Shown here in pieces: positions 59,523 to 64,000 of a stretch of DNA of 64,000 bases; within the stretch, counting starts at the first letter, position 1, and each line of letters begins with the position of its first letter. Under the pieces are notes generated by a model. That model was given only the letters and a program-made list of their open reading frames with translations. It did not search any database and had not been told where the DNA came from. This stretch comes from Desulfurococcales archaeon. Its GTDB lineage: Archaea > Thermoproteota > Thermoprotei_A > Sulfolobales > NBVN01. The stretch covers positions 197,929 through 261,928 of the forward strand of contig JAGDWD010000007.1 in NCBI GenBank assembly GCA_023255955.1, in the 5' to 3' direction. The translations under genes and the position numbers were made by a program.

Positions 59523-59852
59523 TTGGATGGCTCCATGGCCGTAAATGTAGTTATCGGTGTTAGTAATGACGAGGTCTCGGAGGATCTTGTGAGACTAGCA
59601 TGGGAAGCAGCTCAGAGGATTTTCAGGAAGTACAGTCTGGAGGTCTACGTCATCCCGGTGACTGTAACCACTAGGTTCCCGTATATCTCGATAAACGGTA
59701 TTAGAGTTGTAGTTAGGAGTCCGCCAAGCGTTGAAGAGCTTGAGGATCTGATACTATCTATAGCTATTTACGTCGACAACAATGAGGAGGAAGCTGAGTT
59801 ATTAGGATTGTTGGAGGATCCGACGATGGCTGACGCCGTCTTCTCATACTAG
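59523..59852 (+). CDS. small conserved-looking protein, function unknown
   Basis: This 109-residue protein (105 if it starts at ATG 59535) has an alternating alpha/beta pattern: AVNVVIGVSNDEVSEDLVRL, then YSLEVYVIPVTVTTRFPYIS and ELEDLILSIAIYVDNNEEEA. This suggests a thioredoxin- or ACT-like fold without catalytic cysteines. A TATA-like CTTTTAAAG at 59492-59500 predicts a nearly leaderless mRNA. It converges on the 297-residue gene with three bases between stops. I do not recognise it. Confidence 0.6.
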   Translation: MDGSMAVNVVIGVSNDEVSEDLVRLAWEAAQRIFRKYSLEVYVIPVTVTTRFPYISINGIRVVVRSPPSVEELEDLILSIAIYVDNNEEEAELLGLLEDPTMADAVFSY

Positions 59853-59855
59853 TGT

Positions 59856-60749
59856 TCAGCAGATATCACATACAGATATATCTGTCCACGTACCGTATCT
59901 TCCAGCTAGAGTCACAGCATGTTCACTCAGTACCTTAGATACCTCTTCCGTGCTTCCCGAAAATGTAAAGTACTTAATTAGATATGATCTCAGCATTTTT
60001 ATGCCGCCCTCAATTACTTTAAGTCTCTTAAGCTCCGATATGGTCCTGTCAATTAGTTCAGCTCTTAGAGTATCTCTTGTAAGTGGGATAAACGCATATA
60101 TCTGATTACCTAGCGATGACCTACCGTAGCTGACTACATAACTGGTTAGGTACCCTCTGTGACCTACGAATATCTTGGCGTATTCTTTAAGCCTTGACTC
60201 AGCTACTACTAAAACAGCGTGTGCTGATCTATAACTCAGATAGCTCCTCAGCTCATGTAGCCCGGCTTTACCTAGGAAGTAGTCTAGCGGTAGGGTATTG
60301 ACGAGCTCTCCATACTCTACGTCGCAATGATATGTTCTCAAAATCTTGGAGTCTAGGTCGATCCTTGAAATTGGTGAGAATATCTTAGAAGTCTTAACTC
60401 TCCTCAGAAGCTCTCTGAAGTATTCACAGAACGGTCTCTTCGGTATCAAAACCTTCCCGTTAAACCACAGTACTGACTTTGTAATAGTCTCACCGAACTT
60501 CTTCTCCAGCTCCTTCTCGGGACCTTCCACAATAAAGTCAACGTCGACATCCACCAAGGAGTCATTGAGGAGTTGCTGGCAGCACGTCCTTGGGAGAAAC
60601 ATAGGTATCCTGTCGACACAGAGGGAGCCTAAGCTCCACCCATAGAGGTCGCTCCCACCTTCCCAGATATCTACTACTAGATCCTCACTTCCTGCGAGCA
60701 GGTTTGTCGTTAGTGAATTGCCTAAGAAGACTCTCCTCACTTTCTTCAC
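59856..60749 (-). CDS. hypothetical protein (297 residues)
   Basis: I do not recognise this 297-residue soluble protein. It starts KKVRRVFLGNSLTTNLLAGS, and contains CDVEYGELVNTLPLDYFL, which resembles the second Rossmann strand region of FAD-dependent mutases and oxidases ('VNTLPL'). No GxGxxG dinucleotide loop is visible, so a cofactor cannot be claimed. Cysteines include CCQQ and a C-terminal CDIC. It is the third gene of a minus-strand operon after the RHH and zinc-finger proteins, with a 65-base overlap with the latter. Confidence 0.6.
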   Translation of the reverse strand: MKKVRRVFLGNSLTTNLLAGSEDLVVDIWEGGSDLYGWSLGSLCVDRIPMFLPRTCCQQLLNDSLVDVDVDFIVEGPEKELEKKFGETITKSVLWFNGKVLIPKRPFCEYFRELLRRVKTSKIFSPISRIDLDSKILRTYHCDVEYGELVNTLPLDYFLGKAGLHELRSYLSYRSAHAVLVVAESRLKEYAKIFVGHRGYLTSYVVSYGRSSLGNQIYAFIPLTRDTLRAELIDRTISELKRLKVIEGGIKMLRSYLIKYFTFSGSTEEVSKVLSEHAVTLAGRYGTWTDISVCDIC

Positions 60750-61023
60750 TTGCCTCCCTAGCTACAGGCACTTTCATCTTCTTATACTTTTTCGTGTGCC
60801 AGTGGGTTCTCATATGGTTTATTAGGTCTTCAATAGATACGAAGAGAGCTGAGTCTGTTACCGGCATATTACCTTCACGCCCCTCTGGACAGAGATCTTC
60901 GATACTTATCGAGCTGCAGAGGGGGCAGAGTATGAGTGAGGTACTTAGATCAACACAGGTTACGACAGCAATACCGTGAGACTTAAACTCCTTCCTAACC
61001 CAGCGAGGTTCCCAGTAGCTCAC
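60685..61023 (-). CDS. small zinc-finger-like protein
   Basis: This 112-residue protein has ILCPLCSS (CxxC) followed about 45 residues later by LINHMRTHWHTKKYKKMK, a C2H2-like pattern with three spaced histidines and a basic helix, so nucleic-acid binding is plausible. The C-terminus is acidic then basic (EESEESLL...KPARRK). Its ATG overlaps the RHH gene's stop (ATGA). I know no named family. Confidence 0.6.
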   Translation of the reverse strand: MSYWEPRWVRKEFKSHGIAVVTCVDLSTSLILCPLCSSISIEDLCPEGREGNMPVTDSALFVSIEDLINHMRTHWHTKKYKKMKVPVAREASEESEESLLRQFTNDKPARRK

Positions 61024-61232
61024 TGACCAGAACCTCGAGAACTCTTGAGCTTACTGATTATGACCTCCAGTTCTCCCGCATCGACATTGAAGCCCATACT
61101 CTTCAGTTTGAATATAACAGCTAGTCGCAGTATATCGCTACGGCATTCCCCTATACCTAACCTCACTAAGCTATCTATGAACTCTATGATATCCTCAGGT
61201 AACCTAACGGAGATTAAAGAGCTGCTGGTCAT
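61020..61232 (-). CDS. ribbon-helix-helix DNA-binding protein
   Basis: This 70-residue protein has the CopG/Arc pattern: SLISVRLPEDIIEFIDSLVR followed by RSDILRLAVIFKLKSMGF. RHH dimers bind DNA through the first strand. It is the first gene of the three-gene minus-strand operon and may repress its own promoter; the AT-rich upstream DNA (61245-61285) contains TATA-like ATTTATAGTTTATAG. No toxin of the VapC/RelE type is adjacent. Confidence 0.75.
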   Translation of the reverse strand: MTSSSLISVRLPEDIIEFIDSLVRLGIGECRSDILRLAVIFKLKSMGFNVDAGELEVIISKLKSSRGSGQ

Positions 61233-61388
61233 AGTCCCCGAAATATTTTAAGTCGGTAAATTTATAGTTTATAGTCACACCTCAATGAAATCAGCTGTCT
61301 ACTGGAGTATATAGGGCTCACTATAAGTTCACAGTTAAGGTTAAGTAAGCACATAACTCCCAGCAAATTTACTTCAGCATATTAGAGC

Positions 61389-61398
61389 ACATTTATGT
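61389..61398 (+). promoter_or_regulatory. TATA box for the GAPDH gene
   Basis: ACATTTATGT-like sequence at 61389-61398 lies about 25 bp before a predicted transcript start near 61416. That start is downstream of ATG 61395, which argues that this ATG is not the translation start. Confidence 0.4.
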
Positions 61399-61430
61399 CT
61401 TACTGGCAACCAGTAGTTGGTGCTTTAGCT

Positions 61431-62480
61431 GTGTCTAGATCTAAAGTACAGGTTCTAGTCAACGGGTACGGAGTTATAGGTAAGAGAGTCGCTGATGCCG
61501 TGCTACGGCAGCCCGATATGAAGCTAGTTGGGATAGCTGACGTAGTAGCAGATTGGAGGATCAAGTTAGCAGCAGCTAAGGGGTTCCCAATATATGCCTC
61601 AATCCCTGAAAAGGAGGATGAGATGAGGAAGAAAGGCCTCAAAGTAGAGGGAACTATGGTGGATCTCCTGAAGAACGGTCTAGTTGATGTCGTCGTGGAC
61701 TGCGCCCCCGCTAAGATAGGGGCTAGAAATAAGGAGGTTTACGAGAAGTACGGTGTTAAAGCTATTTTCCAGGGAGGTGAGAAGCACGAGGTTGCTGGGG
61801 TTTCCTTCGTCGCCCAGAGAAACTATCATGAAGCACTTGGAAAGCAGTATGTTAGGGTCGTTAGTTGCAATACCACCGCTATATGTAGAGTTGTCGGGGC
61901 TCTACATGAGAAGATAGGCGTAAAGAAAGCTCGCGTAGTCGTATTTAGAAGGGCTGTCGACGTCTGGGAGTCTAGTAGAACCGGGATCATGAACACAGCC
62001 GTCCCCGAGCTTCAAGTACCTTCCCATCATGGACCGGATGCTCGTACGGTGATAAAGGATCTCGACATAGTGACTATGGCAGCTAAAGGAAGTCATAACC
62101 TCTATCATCTGCATATGGCTATGGTAGAGGTAAAGGAGAAAGTCACTCGGGAGGACATATTGGAGATACTAGATAAGGAGCCGAGAGTGATCTTTGTAAG
62201 TGGGGAGGACGGTATTGACGGGTTAAACACTATATTTGAACTCTCCAGAGACCTCGGTAGACCTCGAGGAGATCTCTATGAGATCCCCGTCTGGAGGGAT
62301 GGTGTTTCCGTGTCTCCGGATGGTACGGAAATATATATGATTTGGGCTACACCTAACGAATCCAACGTGATCCCGGAGAACATAGATGCTATAAGGGCTA
62401 TAACTGAGCTAGAGAAAGATGCGAAGGCCTCCATATCTAAAACAGATGAGTATCTAGGCGTTATCAAAAGAGTGTATTGA
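61431..62480 (+). CDS. gap: type II glyceraldehyde-3-phosphate dehydrogenase
   Basis: This archaeal GAPDH converts glyceraldehyde 3-phosphate to 1,3-bisphosphoglycerate with NAD(P)+. It has the Rossmann start VQVLVNGYGVIGKRVADAVL, the catalytic cysteine in VVSCNTTAICRVVGAL, HHGPDARTVI and EIPVWRDGVSVSPDGTEIYM near the end. A start at ATG 61395 would add 12 residues not usual for the family, and a TATA-like box overlaps that ATG. GTG 61431 gives the standard N-terminus SRSKVQVLVNG, behind a GGTG at 61419-61422. I prefer 61431 (349 residues). Confidence 0.93.
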   Translation: MSRSKVQVLVNGYGVIGKRVADAVLRQPDMKLVGIADVVADWRIKLAAAKGFPIYASIPEKEDEMRKKGLKVEGTMVDLLKNGLVDVVVDCAPAKIGARNKEVYEKYGVKAIFQGGEKHEVAGVSFVAQRNYHEALGKQYVRVVSCNTTAICRVVGALHEKIGVKKARVVVFRRAVDVWESSRTGIMNTAVPELQVPSHHGPDARTVIKDLDIVTMAAKGSHNLYHLHMAMVEVKEKVTREDILEILDKEPRVIFVSGEDGIDGLNTIFELSRDLGRPRGDLYEIPVWRDGVSVSPDGTEIYMIWATPNESNVIPENIDAIRAITELEKDAKASISKTDEYLGVIKRVY

Positions 62481-62531
62481 AAATTAATCTTAGGTACTAC
62501 TTTATAAAGAGAAACAGAGAAGCTTTGTTTC

Positions 62532-63089
62532 CTATTGTTTTTCTATCTGGGCAGCAGCAAGTAAGTTACCTGTCTCCAGATCTACTATCGACAATGTAAG
62601 ATCCCGGCAGTCGATTCTCGCATACGTAGAAGTACTAGCAAGATAGCCTGCTAGGGATCCAGGGTTCACTATATAACTGGAGCAGACCTTATTTAACCGG
62701 TACACATGTGTATGTCCGTAGAGGATAACATCGTAACTTCCTCCGCAGGCTAAGCCCTCAACGATTTTCTCGGTAAGTTCCCGGTTTTTAAAACCGTGTA
62801 GCATTAATACCTTCAGCCCGCAGAGCTCTGCTTCTTCGGGTTGCTCACTCAACTCCGCAGATACCTTACTGAGAAGTAGTACATCTCCGTCGTTGTTCCC
62901 TAGTATGAGCTTAAATTTAAAAGTAGAGGGCATGTTCTCGACGAGAGCTCTTAAAGTGAATGGAGACACCACATCACCTAGATGGATCACATACCCGGTT
63001 CTGGACTCAGACTTTAGGATATCAACGAACTTCATGACTTTATCTAATCTATCATGGGTATCCGACACTACAAATACTAACATCACCAA
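62532..63089 (-). CDS. YfcE/MJ0936-type phosphodiesterase
   Basis: This 185-residue calcineurin-like phosphoesterase keeps all metal motifs: VVSDTHDRLDKV (DxH), VIHLGDVVSP (GD), LILGNNDGD (GNxD), LMLHGF (H) and ILYGHTHVYRL (GHTH), then VNPGSLAGYLA. The family hydrolyses phosphodiester bonds in small molecules with manganese. It is intact, unlike the divergent relative at 20464. It converges on the GAPDH gene. Confidence 0.92.
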   Translation of the reverse strand: MVMLVFVVSDTHDRLDKVMKFVDILKSESRTGYVIHLGDVVSPFTLRALVENMPSTFKFKLILGNNDGDVLLLSKVSAELSEQPEEAELCGLKVLMLHGFKNRELTEKIVEGLACGGSYDVILYGHTHVYRLNKVCSSYIVNPGSLAGYLASTSTYARIDCRDLTLSIVDLETGNLLAAAQIEKQ

Positions 63090-63395
63090 TCACCGGTAAC
63101 ATAGATGTATCATAGCTAATTAACGATAAACACATTTATGCCGTGTTTCCGGTACAGACATGAATAACAACTTCATCACGTAAATAGTTCTTTAAATAGT
63201 CAAACCTAAGAACCTCAACACGACGTCTAATAACCGACTTTTTCCCTAGCCTTAAAGGATGAAATACCCGATTGCGAACTCAACGACTAAAACATTCCTT
63301 AGAAGCACATACAGTCAGTTAAGTACATGATTTTAGTGTGCGAGTAGAGCTCAAGGTTATATCCTCGACCTACTTACTAGTAATGGGTAATAAAG

Positions 63396-64000
63396 TTGAG
63401 AGTTGATGAAATAGCTAGCTTAATCAAGAGGTTAGTTTCAGTACCTAGGTACTCTCTAGTTGGTCTAACTAGGAGCGGGTACCTAGTTTTCGGATCCACC
63501 CAGGAGGGAACCTACAAACTATACGTCCTAGATCCCAGGACGGGCTCCATCAGTAGTCTTGTAGATGAGCCTGTTTACACTATCTCACGAACTTCTAGAG
63601 AATCTGACGTAGTTGTATACACCGTCGATGTTAGTAGAGGGTATGAGAAAGTCTCGGTATTCGGTAAGGATCTGAGGTCAGGCAACAACTTCTGCCTTTC
63701 AGAGGACGTGGAGCCTCACAGAATCGTAGGCTTTAGTTATGATGGTGTGAGAATTGCTTGGTCTGCTTCTATTGGTACGAGAGCCTTCATATTGATGTCT
63801 GATGTTCTGAGTCGTAAGGTAGAGACAGTAGCTGAGATTAAGGGTAGGGAACACGTATCAGACGTTAATGAGAGGTACATAGCTGGCTCAGGACATTTGA
63901 AGGGGGATCCTTTCACGGAGGAGCTCTTCATCGTGGATATTAGAACTCGGGAGATGAAGGTCTTTACGCCTAGAGAGGGTAGTGTGAATAGGCATCCCAG
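63396..64000 (+). CDS. S9-family (acylaminoacyl-peptidase-like) peptidase, partial
   Basis: The frame starts at TTG 63396 and runs off the right edge after 201 codons. It encodes beta-propeller blades (LVFGSTQEGTYKLYVLDPRT, IVGFSYDGVRIAWSASIGTR, EELFIVDIRTREMKVFTPRE) typical of the N-terminal domain of acylaminoacyl peptidases and prolyl oligopeptidase relatives. The catalytic alpha/beta-hydrolase domain would lie beyond the window, so the peptidase call is inference. The 306-bp gap before it (63090-63395) shows no gene. Confidence 0.65.
   Translation, partial: MRVDEIASLIKRLVSVPRYSLVGLTRSGYLVFGSTQEGTYKLYVLDPRTGSISSLVDEPVYTISRTSRESDVVVYTVDVSRGYEKVSVFGKDLRSGNNFCLSEDVEPHRIVGFSYDGVRIAWSASIGTRAFILMSDVLSRKVETVAEIKGREHVSDVNERYIAGSGHLKGDPFTEELFIVDIRTREMKVFTPREGSVNRHP

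Noticed and set aside
63165-63185. Possible C/D box sRNA on the minus strand (GTGATGA)
   Set aside because: No matching D box is found within the next 70 bases.
1-64000. CRISPR arrays or cas genes
   Set aside because: No series of regularly spaced direct repeats and no Cas motifs were seen on either strand.

Overview
The window is a gene-dense stretch of a thermophilic archaeal chromosome from the Thermoproteota (Crenarchaeota), most like Desulfurococcales. The evidence is the gene set: MCM beside Gins23, fibrillarin beside Nop5, aIF2-gamma, aIF5B, Hel308, Hjc, Alba, an exosome-SBDS-proteasome superoperon, a crenarchaeal-type archaellum (arl) cluster, type II GAPDH, a ~315-nt SRP RNA, tRNAs with introns at position 37/38, TATA-type promoters and GGTGA-type ribosome binding sites. 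No rRNA, CRISPR array or intact transposon is seen.

Layout. 1-970: a minus-strand membrane operon ending in a DUF4350 protein cut by the window edge. 1.0-6.4 kb: information processing (mcm, gins23; fibrillarin, nop5; hjc). 6.5-11.6 kb: SRP RNA, a moeA-like gene, a TrkH-type potassium transporter, a transposon scar, a B12-radical SAM protein and tRNA-Ile. 11.6-16.6 kb: a decarboxylase beta subunit, the stomatin/NfeD pair, DUF763 and Alba. 16.7-22.2 kb: Hel308 followed by a plus-strand run of phosphoribosyltransferase, CitG-like, phosphoesterase and NAD-kinase-like genes. 22.2-22.5 kb: a deleted TnpB element. 22.5-29.0 kb: PIN protein, aIF2-gamma, FKBP, tRNA-Ser, then Rrp42-Rrp41-Rrp4-SBDS-PsmA. 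29.3-40.4 kb: MATE exporter, aIF5B, an MBL hydrolase, an exported protein, a phosphatidyltransferase, a PAPS-reductase/ferredoxin fusion, a CinA-like protein and PepQ. 40.8-41.8 kb: tRNA-Pro overlapping the MeaB GTPase gene.

41.9-53.7 kb is the most interesting region. It holds a full archaellum cluster: archaellin, an ArlX-like protein with an ArlD/E-like C-terminal domain, ArlG, ArlF, ArlH, ArlI and ArlJ, plus two unfamiliar membrane proteins near the archaellin. On one side lies a divergent ArnR-like membrane-bound winged-helix regulator. On the other lie a large Ig-like surface protein and a second membrane-tethered winged-helix protein. 54-64 kb carries threonine synthase, ribosomal P1/L12, an Lrp regulator, isopentenyl phosphate kinase with type 2 IPP isomerase, a degenerate GfcR paralogue, a larger TnpB relic, an orphan small-gene cluster, GAPDH, a phosphodiesterase and a partial S9 peptidase.

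Two patterns cut across the annotation. First, at least five genes have a family-conserved or signal-peptide N-terminus with no ATG, GTG or TTG to start it. In each, a near-cognate codon (ATT, ACG or ATA) sits 5-11 nt after a GGTG- or GGAGG-type ribosome binding site. Second, two TnpB relics keep a conserved, base-paired 3' segment that looks like omega-RNA and lies 5-6 nt past the stop codon of a convergent host gene. A third short scar keeps only the element's end.
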